The notes below the pieces were generated by a model, which was not told the DNA's origin, made no database searches, and saw nothing but the letters and a program-made list of their open reading frames with translations. The position numbers and the translations under genes were made by a program. Below, piece after piece: positions 1-7,685 of a stretch of 64,000 nucleotides of DNA (positions within the stretch are counted from its first letter, which is position 1; every line of letters starts with the position of its first letter). The stretch comes from Candidatus Methylobacter oryzae (GTDB lineage Bacteria > Pseudomonadota > Gammaproteobacteria > Methylococcales > Methylomonadaceae), in the NCBI GenBank assembly GCA_945861405.1, contig CAMAUL010000003.1, forward strand, positions 39,721 to 103,720, written 5' to 3'.

Positions 1-119
1 CATTTTTCATTAAGATATTGAATAACATCCTTATCTAAATAAATGGGCAATTGAATGTCTTCAACAGGCACATAAAATTTACCTTGCTCGGCATTAGAAA
101 AATCATATTCTTCTTTCAT
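1..119 (-). CDS. brnA: BrnA-type antitoxin, N-terminal part (runs off the left edge)
   Basis: The reverse strand reads MKEEYDFSNAEQGKFYVP and continues to the first base of the window, so the C-terminus is missing. The start is typical of BrnA/COG3514 antitoxins, which end in a ribbon-helix-helix DNA-binding domain that represses the operon. Its ATG overlaps the stop of the upstream toxin gene in an ATGA arrangement, the usual toxin-first order of brnTA modules. It is too short for the ORF track. The family call rests on the N-terminus plus the neighbour. Confidence 0.75.
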   Translation of the reverse strand, partial: MKEEYDFSNAEQGKFYVPVEDIQLPIYLDKDVIQYLNEK

Positions 120-400
120 TTTGTAAGCCTCTTCATATAAGTAGCTGTCTCGGTAGCCGTTGCTTTTCTGGCGGAAATAATTCTAATAACGTCATCATAT
201 CGAAATGTATGAACAACTAACAGCACTTGTTCACTCAAATTTTTGCCCAATAACAGCCAACGTTCTTCCGTTTCCGAATGCTCATCGTCCGGTATGCTTA
301 AAGCAAAAGGGTCGGCAAACACATAAGCGGCATCGCCAAAATCAATACCGTGCTTACGAACATTCAGCTGGTTTTTGTTTTCATCCCATGTGAATTTCAT
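116..400 (-). CDS. brnT: BrnT-family type II toxin
   Basis: This 94-residue protein belongs to the BrnT family, RelE-fold ribonucleases that inhibit translation and are neutralised by BrnA. The family signature F-x-W-D-E-x-K near the N-terminus, followed by N-x-x-K-H-G-I-D-F, is clear, and the C-terminal stretch IRIISARKAT carries the conserved R and SAR motif of the RNase fold. The length matches intact members (about 90-95 aa). Translation is coupled at both ends: its ATG overlaps the TAA of a broken RelE gene upstream, and its TGA overlaps the brnA start. Confidence 0.88.
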   Translation of the reverse strand: MKFTWDENKNQLNVRKHGIDFGDAAYVFADPFALSIPDDEHSETEERWLLLGKNLSEQVLLVVHTFRYDDVIRIISARKATATETATYMKRLTK

Positions 401-528
401 TAATTACCTGGGTTTGGTTTAAAAGTCACTAGAAAGTTGCGTTCTGCCACTTTCTCAGCTATCGGTCGCGGCAGTTGCGCCAATTCTTTTTTGGCGCTCT
501 GTTTAAACTCAATGCGGTAATGTGTCAT
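400..528 (-). pseudogene. RelE/ParE-type toxin, truncated remnant (42 codons)
   Basis: The reverse strand encodes MTHYRIEFKQSAKKELAQLP and stops after 42 codons. The N-terminal half matches RelE-type toxins (Y-R-I-E-F, then A-x-K-x-L-x-x-L-P), but the strands and helix that carry the catalytic residues are absent; intact members have about 85-95 residues. The reading frame ends in a TAATG overlap with brnT, which suggests the 3' part of relE was lost when brnTA came to lie downstream. It starts 3 bases after the antitoxin gene. It is probably inactive. Confidence 0.7.
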
Positions 529-531
529 AGA

Positions 532-699
532 TTAAGTTCTTTTAGAACGTCCAAGCGGAATAGTGCCTTCGTCTTTACGCTCTGCAATGGTTGCCAAGTC
601 TTCAAGGTCTTCTAACAACTCCAGATAGTCTGCCATTGGCAGAATAACTGACAACTTTTGTCCCTTTGAATCGGTTATATATTGTGGTTGTGCGCTCAT
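532..699 (-). CDS. Phd/YefM-like or RelB-like antitoxin
   Basis: This 55-codon gene on the reverse strand encodes MSAQPQYITDSKGQKLSVIL followed by a leucine- and acid-rich helix (YLELLEDLEDLATIAERKDE). The opening (Y-I-T-D-x-x-G-x-x-x-x-V-I-L-P) is typical of short antitoxins paired with RelE toxins. It sits 3 bases before the truncated RelE remnant, in the expected antitoxin-toxin order. With its toxin broken it may survive as an orphan regulator. It is too short for the ORF track. Confidence 0.7.
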   Translation of the reverse strand: MSAQPQYITDSKGQKLSVILPMADYLELLEDLEDLATIAERKDEGTIPLGRSKRT

Positions 700-838
700 T
701 GTCTTGACTCCTGTTTTCTGTCACTTCGGATTATACCGCTTTGGGCGTAGATGGACATCAGCCTTGTTTCCACACCATTGGCCTATACACATCATCATTG
801 CTCCAATAAGCCTGCTTGTAATATCACCCCTCCAGTTT

Positions 839-854
839 TGTAAGCTTTGCTACA
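839..854 (+). promoter_or_regulatory. NifA upstream activator site (TGT-N10-ACA)
   Basis: The sequence TGTAAGCTTTGCTACA is an exact TGT-N10-ACA match to the NifA enhancer consensus. It lies about 60 bases upstream of a consensus sigma54 promoter and about 95 bases before nifE, a usual distance for a NifA enhancer. Confidence 0.82.
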
Positions 855-898
855 AATAAAACTCCAATAAACCCCAATAATTTCAATGCCATACAAAA

Positions 899-913
899 TG
901 GCACAACGATTGC
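899..913 (+). promoter_or_regulatory. sigma54 (RpoN) -24/-12 promoter of nifE
   Basis: TGGCAC-AACGA-TTGC matches the sigma54 consensus TGGCAC-N5-TTGC exactly. Transcription should start about 12 bases beyond the GC, roughly at 925, leaving a short leader before the nifE ATG. With the NifA site upstream it makes nifE the first gene of a nitrogen-fixation transcript. The nifHDK genes are not directly upstream, so the assembly genes form a separate transcription unit here. Confidence 0.9.
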
Positions 914-948
914 TTTAGCTTAAACAAACAAAGCTATTGGTTAAGCCG

Positions 949-2358
949 ATGAAATCAACTAAAGACATTGCCGCGCTGTTGGACGAACCTGCCTGCGAGC
1001 ATAACAAGAAGGAAAAGTCCGGTTGCGCCAAACCCAAACCCGGCGCTTCGGCGGGCGGTTGCGCTTTTGACGGGGCGCAAATTGCGTTGCTGCCGATTGC
1101 CGATGTCGCGCATATCGTTCACGGGCCTATTGCTTGTGCGGGTAGTTCCTGGGATAACCGGGGCACGCGATCTTCCGGGGCGGATTTATACCGCATCGGC
1201 ATGACCACCGACTTGACTGAACAGGACATTATTATGGGACGCGCGGAAAAGCGTTTGTTCCATGCCATCAAACAGGCGATTGACAGCTACCATCCGCCCG
1301 CCGTGTTTGTTTATAACACCTGCGTTCCGGCCTTGATTGGTGATGACATTAATGCCGTGTGCAAGTCCGCCCAGGAGCGCTGGGGCGTTCCTGTGGTGCC
1401 GATTGATTGCGCCGGATTTTACGGCACCAAGAATCTCGGCAACCGCATTGCCGGTGATGCGATGGTCAATCATGTGATCGGCACCCGCGACCCCGACCCC
1501 TTGCCTTTAACCGTTCAACGCGCGGAAATTATCATCCATGACGTTAACCTGATCGGCGAATACAACATCGCCGGTGAATTCTGGCATGTGTTGCCGCTGC
1601 TGGATGAACTGGGCTTGCGCGTGTTATGCACCCTGTCCGGCGATGCGCGGTTCCGCGAAGTGCAAACCATGCATAAGGCGGAAGTCAATATGATGGTGTG
1701 TTCCAAAGCGATGGTCAATGTCGCCCGCAAGTTACAGCAACAGTACGGCACGCCGTGGTTTGAAGGCAGTTATTACGGCATTACCGACACCAGCCAGGCG
1801 TTAAGGGATTTCGCCAAGGCACTGCACGATCCGGATTTAACGGAACGCACCGAAGCGCTGATACTGCGGGAAGAAACCCGGATCAGGAAAGAACTGGAGC
1901 CGTGGAAAGTACGCCTAAAAGGCAAGCGGGTGCTGTTGTTTACCGGCGGCGTAAAAAGCTGGTCGGTGATTTCCGCGTTGCAGGATTTGGGTATGGTGGT
2001 GGTTGCGACCGGCACCAAGAAATCGACCGAAGAGGACAAGGCCAGAATCCGTGAGCTAATGGGCGAAGATACGGTAATGATCGACGACGGCAGCCCGAGG
2101 GCATTGTTGAAAATCGTCCATGATTACAAGGCCGACATTTTGATCGCCGGTGGCCGCAATATGTACACCGCGTTAAAAGCCAAAGTTCCGTTTTTGGATA
2201 TTAACCAGGAACGCGAATTCGGTTATGAAGGTTATCAAGGCATGCTGGAGCTGGTGCGCCAACTGGCGTTGACGATTGAAAGCCCGGTATGGGAGGCGGT
2301 TAGAGCGCCTGCGCCGTGGAGAGATCAAGGTAAAAACAGGCTGGTGAACAATGGCTGA
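949..2358 (+). CDS. nifE: Nitrogenase FeMo-cofactor biosynthesis scaffold NifE
   Basis: NifE pairs with NifN in the heterotetramer on which the NifB-co precursor is matured to FeMo-co. The start [16 protein letters not shown] is family-typical, so I place it at the ATG at 949 rather than the TTG at 937. Residues such as [24 protein letters not shown] and the later MMVCSK cysteine are at expected places for cluster ligands. The length (469 aa) is normal. It is the first gene behind a NifA/sigma54 promoter and overlaps nifN by 8 bases, implying translational coupling of the two scaffold subunits. Confidence 0.97.
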   Translation: MKSTKDIAALLDEPACEHNKKEKSGCAKPKPGASAGGCAFDGAQIALLPIADVAHIVHGPIACAGSSWDNRGTRSSGADLYRIGMTTDLTEQDIIMGRAEKRLFHAIKQAIDSYHPPAVFVYNTCVPALIGDDINAVCKSAQERWGVPVVPIDCAGFYGTKNLGNRIAGDAMVNHVIGTRDPDPLPLTVQRAEIIIHDVNLIGEYNIAGEFWHVLPLLDELGLRVLCTLSGDARFREVQTMHKAEVNMMVCSKAMVNVARKLQQQYGTPWFEGSYYGITDTSQALRDFAKALHDPDLTERTEALILREETRIRKELEPWKVRLKGKRVLLFTGGVKSWSVISALQDLGMVVVATGTKKSTEEDKARIRELMGEDTVMIDDGSPRALLKIVHDYKADILIAGGRNMYTALKAKVPFLDINQEREFGYEGYQGMLELVRQLALTIESPVWEAVRAPAPWRDQGKNRLVNNG

Positions 2359-3748
2359 CATCCTGAAAAGAAACAAAGCGCTATCGGTCAATCCGCTGAA
2401 AGCCAGCCAGCCGATAGGCGGCTCCCTGGCGACATTGGGTTTTAACCGCGCGATGCCGATGCTGCACGGTTCGCAAGGCTGCACCGCATTCGCCAAGGTG
2501 TTTTTCGTGCGCCACTTCCGGGAACCTATTCCGTTGCAAAGCACCGCAATGGATCAAGGCAGCTCGGTAATGGGCGCAGACGAAAATGTTGTTGAAGGCA
2601 TTCTTACCATTGCCGAAAAATCCCGCCCATCCCTGATTACTATTTTGACTACGGGGCTTGCGGAAACACAGGGCGCCGATGTACACAGGAATGTCAGGGA
2701 GTTCAGGGAAGCCAATCCGGAATTTGCCGATGTTGCAGTCGTCGCGGTCAATACCCCCGATTTTACCGGCAGTGTTGAAACCGGTTTTGCGGCAACCCTC
2801 ACCGAAATTATTCGTGCGTTGGTGCCGGATGCCAAGGAGGCAGGCACTTATCCCGGCAAACGCAAGCGCCAAGTCAATGTCTTGGTCAATTACATGCTGA
2901 CCCCCGGCGACCTGGAAGCGCTTCGGGATATTTTCGAGCAATTCCAACTCAGACCCGTTTTTGTGCCCGATATTTCAGATTCGCTGAACGGCTGCTTGAC
3001 TGATGAAGACTTCAGCCCTGTGACCATCGGCGGCACCCCGCTGTCAGAAATGGCAACGCTGGGCGATGCATTGGCAACGGTGGTTATAGGCCCGTCGCTT
3101 AGCAAAGCGGCGGAATTGCTGGCAGAAAAAACCGGCGTGCCAACCTATGCCATCGACCATCTTTACGGCTTAAAAGCCAATGATGCGCTGATGTGTGCAT
3201 TGGCTGAAATCAGCGGTAACGACGTGCCAGAACGCATTGAACGGCAGCGCTCACAGTTGCAGGACGCGATGCTGGATACGCATTTTATGCTCGGCCAATT
3301 GCGTATCGCCATTGCTGCCGATGCGGATTTGCTGAATGCGTTTGTCGAGCTGGTTCAGGAAATGGGCGCGGAAGTCGTTGCCGCCGTCACCTCCTGCAAC
3401 GTGCCGCTGTTGTCGCGAATCCCCGTCGCCAGCATCAAAATCGGCGACCTTGAAGATATGGAACTGATCGGCAAGGCCAACAAGGTGCAACTGGTTATCG
3501 GCAACTCCCATGCGGTCGATACCGCCGAACGACTGGGCACACCCATTTTGAGAGCCGGATTTCCGTTATACGACATTATTGGCGGCTATCAGAAAACCTG
3601 GATCGGTTATCGCGGCTCCCGGCAAACATTGTTTGATCTGGCCAATTTGGTCATCAATTATTCGCATGAAGAAATTCCGGTCTACCGCTCGATTTACGGC
3701 CAAAAACCGGCCAGCGAAATAACTAACTACCCGCAGACATGTCATTAA
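2351..3748 (+). CDS. nifN: Nitrogenase FeMo-cofactor scaffold NifN
   Basis: NifN is the beta-like subunit of the NifEN scaffold. The protein (465 aa) has the family opening in which [20 protein letters not shown] precedes the HGSQGCTAF cysteine segment, then the [11 protein letters not shown] motif shared with NifK and the [11 protein letters not shown] segment. The start codon lies within the last codons of nifE, and the 3' end overlaps nifX, so nifE, nifN and nifX form one tightly packed unit. Confidence 0.97.
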   Translation: MADILKRNKALSVNPLKASQPIGGSLATLGFNRAMPMLHGSQGCTAFAKVFFVRHFREPIPLQSTAMDQGSSVMGADENVVEGILTIAEKSRPSLITILTTGLAETQGADVHRNVREFREANPEFADVAVVAVNTPDFTGSVETGFAATLTEIIRALVPDAKEAGTYPGKRKRQVNVLVNYMLTPGDLEALRDIFEQFQLRPVFVPDISDSLNGCLTDEDFSPVTIGGTPLSEMATLGDALATVVIGPSLSKAAELLAEKTGVPTYAIDHLYGLKANDALMCALAEISGNDVPERIERQRSQLQDAMLDTHFMLGQLRIAIAADADLLNAFVELVQEMGAEVVAAVTSCNVPLLSRIPVASIKIGDLEDMELIGKANKVQLVIGNSHAVDTAERLGTPILRAGFPLYDIIGGYQKTWIGYRGSRQTLFDLANLVINYSHEEIPVYRSIYGQKPASEITNYPQTCH

Positions 3749-4224
3749 CAAGACGCATGCAAATAGTGCAAGGCACTGATGAGAGGAAGTTTATGGAAAC
3801 CGCATTAAAAATAGCATTTGCCACCACCGATATGGAAACGGTCAACCAGCATTTCGGCTCGGCCAAGTCCTTCGCCATTTACGCTGTGGATATGGACGAT
3901 GCACAAATGCTGGAAGCCGCCGAGTTTGGCGAGCTCAGCCAGGACGGCAATGAAGACAAGCTGTCGGTCAAGATTGACTTGCTGGACGGCTGTGCGGCGG
4001 TGTATTGCCAAGCCGTTGGCGGCTCGGCCATTAACCAGCTGATCGCCAAAAACATACAGCCGGTCAAGGTGCATGAAGGCGGCAAGATTAAAGACCTGAT
4101 CGTTGACCTGCAAAATGAGATGAAAGCCGGGCCATCCAATTGGTTGGCAAAAGCGATTAATCAACATAAGTCCCCCGACCCGGAACGCTTTAATCAAATG
4201 GAAGATGAGGGTTGGGACGAATAA
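3739..4224 (+). CDS. nifX: FeMo-cofactor carrier NifX
   Basis: NifX binds NifB-co and the VK-cluster and ferries them to and from NifEN. The conserved core (IAFATTDMETVNQHFGSAKS, then EDKLSVKIDLLDGCAAVYC and AVGGSAINQL) belongs to the NifX/NifB-C/NafY domain, and the His of NQHFG is the likely cluster contact. The roughly 30-residue N-terminal extension also occurs in Azotobacter-type NifX, which supports the start at 3739, overlapping nifN by 10 bases, over the internal ATG at 3793. Length is 161 aa. Confidence 0.95.
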   Translation: MSLTRRMQIVQGTDERKFMETALKIAFATTDMETVNQHFGSAKSFAIYAVDMDDAQMLEAAEFGELSQDGNEDKLSVKIDLLDGCAAVYCQAVGGSAINQLIAKNIQPVKVHEGGKIKDLIVDLQNEMKAGPSNWLAKAINQHKSPDPERFNQMEDEGWDE

Positions 4225-4230
4225 CATTAG

Positions 4231-4260
4231 CTCGTTCCCAAGCTGGAGCTTGGGAACGAG
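4231..4260. repeat. Perfect 13-bp inverted repeat after nifX
   Basis: CTCGTTCCCAAGC and its exact complement flank a 4-base loop (TGGA). Motifs of the form CTCGTTCCC...GGGAACGAG are common intergenic palindromes in several proteobacteria, from general knowledge. Lying between nifX and the DUF269 gene with no T-run, it is more likely an RNA-stabilising or processing hairpin or a REP-like repeat than a terminator. Confidence 0.85.
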
Positions 4261-4296
4261 TAAACTAACAAATTTATTACCAACGGAGAAAAAAAC

Positions 4297-4770
4297 ATGG
4301 CCACCGCTGCATTAGTCGTACAAGAAGACGACGCCAATCTGGGTTCCGATATTGTCAAAGATATGATCAAACAATTACGCGCAATTGACACTTACGATAC
4401 CTACGAGGGTTGGTCGGAAGCAAAAATTATCGACCCTATCGTGTTAACTAAAGAACGGAAAAAGAACATTCCGGTAATCGGCGATCCCGATGAAATCACC
4501 ATTGCCCGCTTAAAAGCCTATTACAACTCGTTGGCTACGCTGATTGAGAAAAAAACCGGCCTGATGGCGGCACCGATGGTTCATATCAGCCATGAAGGTT
4601 TCGGTCGTGCATTAATCATGGTCGGCAAACTGATTGTGGTCGATAAAATTTTGCGCGACACCCACCGCTTCGGCTTCTCAAGTCTGGAAGATCTGCGTGA
4701 AAAAAGCGATAGCCTAATCGAGAAGGCGTTGGGCTTAATTGAAAAATACAATGCGGCTGCAACTGATTGA
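4297..4770 (+). CDS. NifX-associated nitrogen fixation protein (DUF269)
   Basis: This 157-aa protein matches the DUF269 / NifX-associated family, found next to nifX in most FeMo-nitrogenase clusters. Recognisable stretches are the N-terminal IVKDMIKQLRAIDTYDTYEGW, the central ITIARLKAYYNSLA and the C-terminal GFGRALIMVGKLIVV. Its biochemical role is not established; it is generally taken as an accessory factor in cofactor assembly. A good ribosome site (GGAG) precedes the ATG, and the DUF683 gene follows after 11 bases. Confidence 0.93.
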   Translation: MATAALVVQEDDANLGSDIVKDMIKQLRAIDTYDTYEGWSEAKIIDPIVLTKERKKNIPVIGDPDEITIARLKAYYNSLATLIEKKTGLMAAPMVHISHEGFGRALIMVGKLIVVDKILRDTHRFGFSSLEDLREKSDSLIEKALGLIEKYNAAATD

Positions 4771-4781
4771 GGAATGCCTAA

Positions 4782-4997
4782 ATGACTGAAGAAGAGTTGA
4801 AAAAACTGGAAAAAGAAGTCAAAAAGAACAAGCGCTTGGCCAGCGAACAGGCGATGGAATTACATGACCTGATTGAAGACCGCCTGCCTGAAGCTTACGG
4901 TGAATTGTTGGGTATTGCGCAAGCCACTTACGTTGCTTGCAAAGCCTGGGATGAAGCCAACCAGAAACTAATTGCCGCTCAAGCTGAAGCGGCCTGA
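4782..4997 (+). CDS. CCE_0567-family (DUF683) nif-associated helical protein
   Basis: This 71-aa, highly charged, alpha-helical protein begins [20 protein letters not shown] and matches the DUF683 family, whose cyanobacterial member CCE_0567 forms a helical hairpin and has been described as metal-binding. It sits in the conserved order nifX-DUF269-DUF683-ferredoxin. It may work with the DUF269 protein. The stop is 13 bases before the ferredoxin start. Confidence 0.9.
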   Translation: MTEEELKKLEKEVKKNKRLASEQAMELHDLIEDRLPEAYGELLGIAQATYVACKAWDEANQKLIAAQAEAA

Positions 4998-5010
4998 GCA
5001 GGGGAACAAC

Positions 5011-5328
5011 ATGTCTGAATTTGTAACCGGCGTTACCTTTGGCGGCACGGAATGGACGCCAGCCTATGTAACCGACATTAATCAAAAGACCTGCATCGGT
5101 TGCGGTCGTTGCTTTAAAGTCTGCCCGCGCGATGTGTTCGATCTGGTGGAAAAAGACGAAGCGCTCGATCCCGATGACTTTGATGATGATTACGGCGATT
5201 TTGAAGACGACGATGACAACAGCATGGTCATGAGTTTAAAAAATAAGCTCGATTGCATCGGTTGCGAGGCTTGCTCAAAAGTATGCCCGAAGATCTGTTT
5301 TACCCACGAACATAAACAAGCTGCTTAA
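5011..5328 (+). CDS. fdxB: Nif-specific ferredoxin III, 2x[4Fe-4S]
   Basis: The protein has two cysteine clusters, [16 protein letters not shown] and [12 protein letters not shown], each CxxCxxCxxxCP, separated by a very acidic linker (about [16 protein letters not shown]). This fits the nif-type ferredoxin III family that supplies electrons to cofactor assembly or nitrogenase. The real start is the ATG at 5011, preceded by AGGGG; the longer track ORF begins inside DUF683. Length is 105 aa. A MITE begins 18 bases after the stop. Confidence 0.93.
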   Translation: MSEFVTGVTFGGTEWTPAYVTDINQKTCIGCGRCFKVCPRDVFDLVEKDEALDPDDFDDDYGDFEDDDDNSMVMSLKNKLDCIGCEACSKVCPKICFTHEHKQAA

Positions 5329-5346
5329 CTCAAATACAGATTAATA

Positions 5347-5536
5347 GTTCCCATGCCGGAGTGCTCATCGTTATACATAAGTTCCCAAATAACGTCATAC
5401 CCGCCGGGAAGCGGGTATCCAGTGCCATGGATGGTAATTTTAAATACGTCCATGTAGTCTGGATTCCGGCAATCCCTGCCGGAATGACGTGCTTTTAAAT
5501 ATTTGTGTATAACAATGAGCACTCCGGCATGGGAAC
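5347..5536. mobile_element. 190-bp MITE with about 31-bp terminal inverted repeats
   Basis: The left end GTTCCCATGCCGGAGTGCTC returns as its reverse complement at the right end; the two 31-base ends differ at one position. Inside are two further palindromes: one around ACCCGCC/GGCGGGT and one of the form CCGGCAATCCCTGCCGG. No reading frame encodes a transposase, so this is a non-autonomous element. It splits the nif transcript between two ferredoxin genes. The CCGGCAATCCCTGCCGG core recurs near 24.5 kb and 60.1-60.2 kb. Confidence 0.85.
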
Positions 5537-5565
5537 GATAAACAATTTTTAAAAGGATCACGATC

Positions 5566-5889
5566 ATGCCCAGACCCGAAAAACACGTATTCGTATGCAC
5601 CCAAAACCGTCCGCAGGGACATCCCAGAGGTTCCTGCGCCAGCAGCGGTTGCGCTGAAATCATGGATGCATTCATGGATGAAATACAAGTCCGCAACCTG
5701 TTTGAAAAAATCGCCCTGACCAACACCGGCTGCATGGGGCCGTGCGGAATGGGGCCCAGCGTTCTGGTTTATCCTGAAGGTGTTATGTACGGCAAACTGA
5801 AAAAGGACGACGTCAAAACTATCATTGAGCAGCACCTGCTCGGCGGCGAACCGGTTGCCAACCTGATGGTTCCAGCCGAAGTTTGGTAA
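5566..5889 (+). CDS. Thioredoxin-like [2Fe-2S] ferredoxin
   Basis: This 107-aa protein is a thioredoxin-fold [2Fe-2S] ferredoxin of the Shethna type. It has an N-terminal C-x8-RGSC pair (VCTQNRPQGHPRGSC) and a second cysteine pair in TGCMGPCGMGP, which ligate the cluster. Homologues occur in the nif region of Azotobacter, where the family has been linked to nitrogenase protection or electron transfer. AAAAGGATCACG precedes the ATG. The GTG-start unknown gene follows 14 bases downstream. Confidence 0.92.
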   Translation: MPRPEKHVFVCTQNRPQGHPRGSCASSGCAEIMDAFMDEIQVRNLFEKIALTNTGCMGPCGMGPSVLVYPEGVMYGKLKKDDVKTIIEQHLLGGEPVANLMVPAEVW

Positions 5890-5903
5890 CCTGAGGAACC
5901 CTT

Positions 5904-6278
5904 GTGGATTTGTCCGAGCAAATCAAAACCAACCGCGATCTGGGGACATCTGTTTGCCAGCGACTGACGGAAGAAATCAACGAACTGGGTTTTGCCTCAG
6001 CGGAAATCCAACACTATCCGATTTACGATAATGCCGTCTTTATACTGATCAAAGACCCTTATACCGGCGGGCATAACTTGACCGGCTACTGGTACAATGA
6101 GGCTAACAAACAGCGTATCGGTAGGCTTCAGTTTAATAGCGACGGCACTTTTTATGCAGACTATGATGTCGTTAAACCGCATCCAACCAAAACCAACCGC
6201 TTTGTTGAAGGCGTTACCGCTTGGGGCAAAGCTGAACAGATTAAATCTGAAGCCAAGTTATTGGAAATGGCTGAATAG
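5904..6278 (+). CDS. Unknown protein in nif block
   Basis: I do not recognise a named family. The 124-aa soluble protein has no signal peptide or membrane segment and a charged, aromatic-rich middle (YPIYDNAVFILIKDPYTGGH, then GYWYNEANKQRIGRLQFNSDGTFYADYDV). It looks like a compact mixed alpha/beta domain. It starts with GTG at 5904 behind GAGG at the right distance and follows the [2Fe-2S] ferredoxin by 14 bases, with the DUF364 gene 5 bases downstream, so it is almost certainly co-expressed with nif genes. Confidence 0.8.
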   Translation: MDLSEQIKTNRDLGTSVCQRLTEEINELGFASAEIQHYPIYDNAVFILIKDPYTGGHNLTGYWYNEANKQRIGRLQFNSDGTFYADYDVVKPHPTKTNRFVEGVTAWGKAEQIKSEAKLLEMAE

Positions 6279-6283
6279 CCGAT

Positions 6284-7234
6284 ATGGAAAATCCGGCGCG
6301 AATTTATGAACTGTTGCTGGATTATGCCGACAGCGATACGCAAGTCACCGAATTAAACATCGGCCTGGTTTGGACGGTGTGCAAAGCTCGGCACATAGGT
6401 CTGGCAATGAGCCCCGGCATTCCCACCCGCACCCTGTCGTGGCCGGGTACCTTAGCCGGTAAAACCTTGGCGGAATTGGCCGGATGGATTACCGACTGGG
6501 AGCCATACAAGGCAACGGTTGCGATGGCTGCGATTAATTGCAGCTTAAACCGCTATGAGCTGCCATCAGGAATAACCCTGCTGCCTACTCAGGGCAACGC
6601 CAATCTGGCGGTTTTCGAACACTTCATGCCCCGGCTGCAAGGTAAAAAAGTCGTTGTTGTCGGGCGTTATCCGGGCATTGAACGTTATGCCGAGCAAATC
6701 AATCTCAGCATCATCGAGCGGCAACCCACCGCTTCCGACTATCCCGACCCCGCCTGCGAATTTTTACTGCCCAATGCCGACTGGGTATTTTTAACGGCCA
6801 GTTCCATTACCAATAAAACCTTCCCGCGCTTGGCTGAGCTTGCCCAACACGCCACCACCGTGTTGATGGGGCCGACGGTGCCCTGGCTGCCCGAACTGCA
6901 CGAATTCGCCATTGATTATCTGGCTGGCGTTGAAGTAATCGATCCGATAAAACTGTATCAAACAGCGGCTGAAGGCGGCGGCGTGCGCATTTTTGAAGAT
7001 GCCGTGCGTTACCGGATAGTCGACCTGACGCCAAGCAATAGCATGACGTGGCTGAAGAACCAGATAGCTCAGGACTATGAAGACAAACAACGACTAAGCC
7101 TGGCAATGGAGCAATGGTACGGCACAGGCAAGCAAGGCCGGTTTCCTGAATTTGACCGGCTCAATCAGGTAACGACCAAGCTTTCTCGCATGGACAGCAG
7201 TTATAAGCGTCTGTGGGACGCACAACCGAATTAA
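6284..7234 (+). CDS. DUF4213/DUF364 putative metal-chelating protein
   Basis: This 316-aa protein fits the DUF364 family (putative heavy-metal chelation domain) with an N-terminal DUF4213-like part. Visible features are the enolase-N-like start, the glycine-rich GLAMSPGIPTR, the Rossmann-like VVVVGRYPGIERY and the VFLTASSITNKTFPRLAELA and TVLMGPTVPW segments. Members often sit in nif clusters or near metal transporters, suggesting handling of a metal or metal chelate; the exact reaction is unknown. It is the last gene of the first nif transcript. Confidence 0.85.
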   Translation: MENPARIYELLLDYADSDTQVTELNIGLVWTVCKARHIGLAMSPGIPTRTLSWPGTLAGKTLAELAGWITDWEPYKATVAMAAINCSLNRYELPSGITLLPTQGNANLAVFEHFMPRLQGKKVVVVGRYPGIERYAEQINLSIIERQPTASDYPDPACEFLLPNADWVFLTASSITNKTFPRLAELAQHATTVLMGPTVPWLPELHEFAIDYLAGVEVIDPIKLYQTAAEGGGVRIFEDAVRYRIVDLTPSNSMTWLKNQIAQDYEDKQRLSLAMEQWYGTGKQGRFPEFDRLNQVTTKLSRMDSSYKRLWDAQPN

Positions 7235-7250
7235 GTCCTGCGCTTTTGTT

Positions 7251-7266
7251 TGTAAGGTTCCCGACA
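7251..7266 (+). promoter_or_regulatory. NifA upstream activator site, second transcript
   Basis: TGTAAGGTTCCCGACA is an exact TGT-N10-ACA match. It starts shortly after the DUF364 stop and lies about 115 bases upstream of a sigma54-like promoter at 7382-7396. Confidence 0.72.
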
Positions 7267-7381
7267 ATCAATTACAAAATAACCTGCATTGTTGGTTAAG
7301 ACATCAAACGCCACGACAACCGAACCGACAAAACAGATTTATCTATCTGTTTTAAAATCAAAATTCACAAATAACACAACA

Positions 7382-7396
7382 TGGCATAAAGCATGC
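7382..7396 (+). promoter_or_regulatory. sigma54-like promoter of the Mop-like gene
   Basis: TGGCATAAAGCATGC keeps the invariant GG and GC dinucleotides of the -24/-12 elements at the required 10-base spacing, with TGGCA intact. A NifA-type enhancer lies at the right distance upstream. It precedes the small Mop-like gene by about 45 bases. Confidence 0.68.
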
Positions 7397-7439
7397 TAAA
7401 TCAAAAGTTATTACTTAAAAAACAGGCAAGGATAATGTC

Positions 7440-7610
7440 ATGAAACCCAGTATTCATAACCAATGGCACGGTATCATCAAAGTCAATAACGGCAATATCG
7501 TATCGGAAGTCAGGCTGGAAATAGCCCCCAATGTCTCAGTGCTTGTTACGGTTTCTACAGGCTCTGATGAAGCACATGGGATTAATGAGCCAAGCACCCA
7601 GCGCCGCTGA
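7440..7610 (+). CDS. Mop/molbindin-like mini-protein (56 aa)
   Basis: This gene is too short for the ORF track. It encodes MKPSIHNQWHGIIKVNNGNI followed by VSEVRLEIAPNVSVLVTVST. The pattern N-x-W-x-G-x-I followed by G-x-I-x-S-E-V resembles the first half of a Mop (TOBE-like) molybdate/tungstate-binding domain, but the usual second half is replaced by a short polar tail. AAGG sits 8 bases before the ATG, and a NifA/sigma54 promoter lies upstream. It could be a reduced molybdate-binding protein or a decaying Mop gene. Confidence 0.6.
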   Translation: MKPSIHNQWHGIIKVNNGNIVSEVRLEIAPNVSVLVTVSTGSDEAHGINEPSTQRR

Positions 7611-7685
7611 TTTCCCTGCTCAGTATTTATGTCCGCAGAACAACTTGCACTCGCACTATTTATTTAATTATCTGGAGAAAAAACA

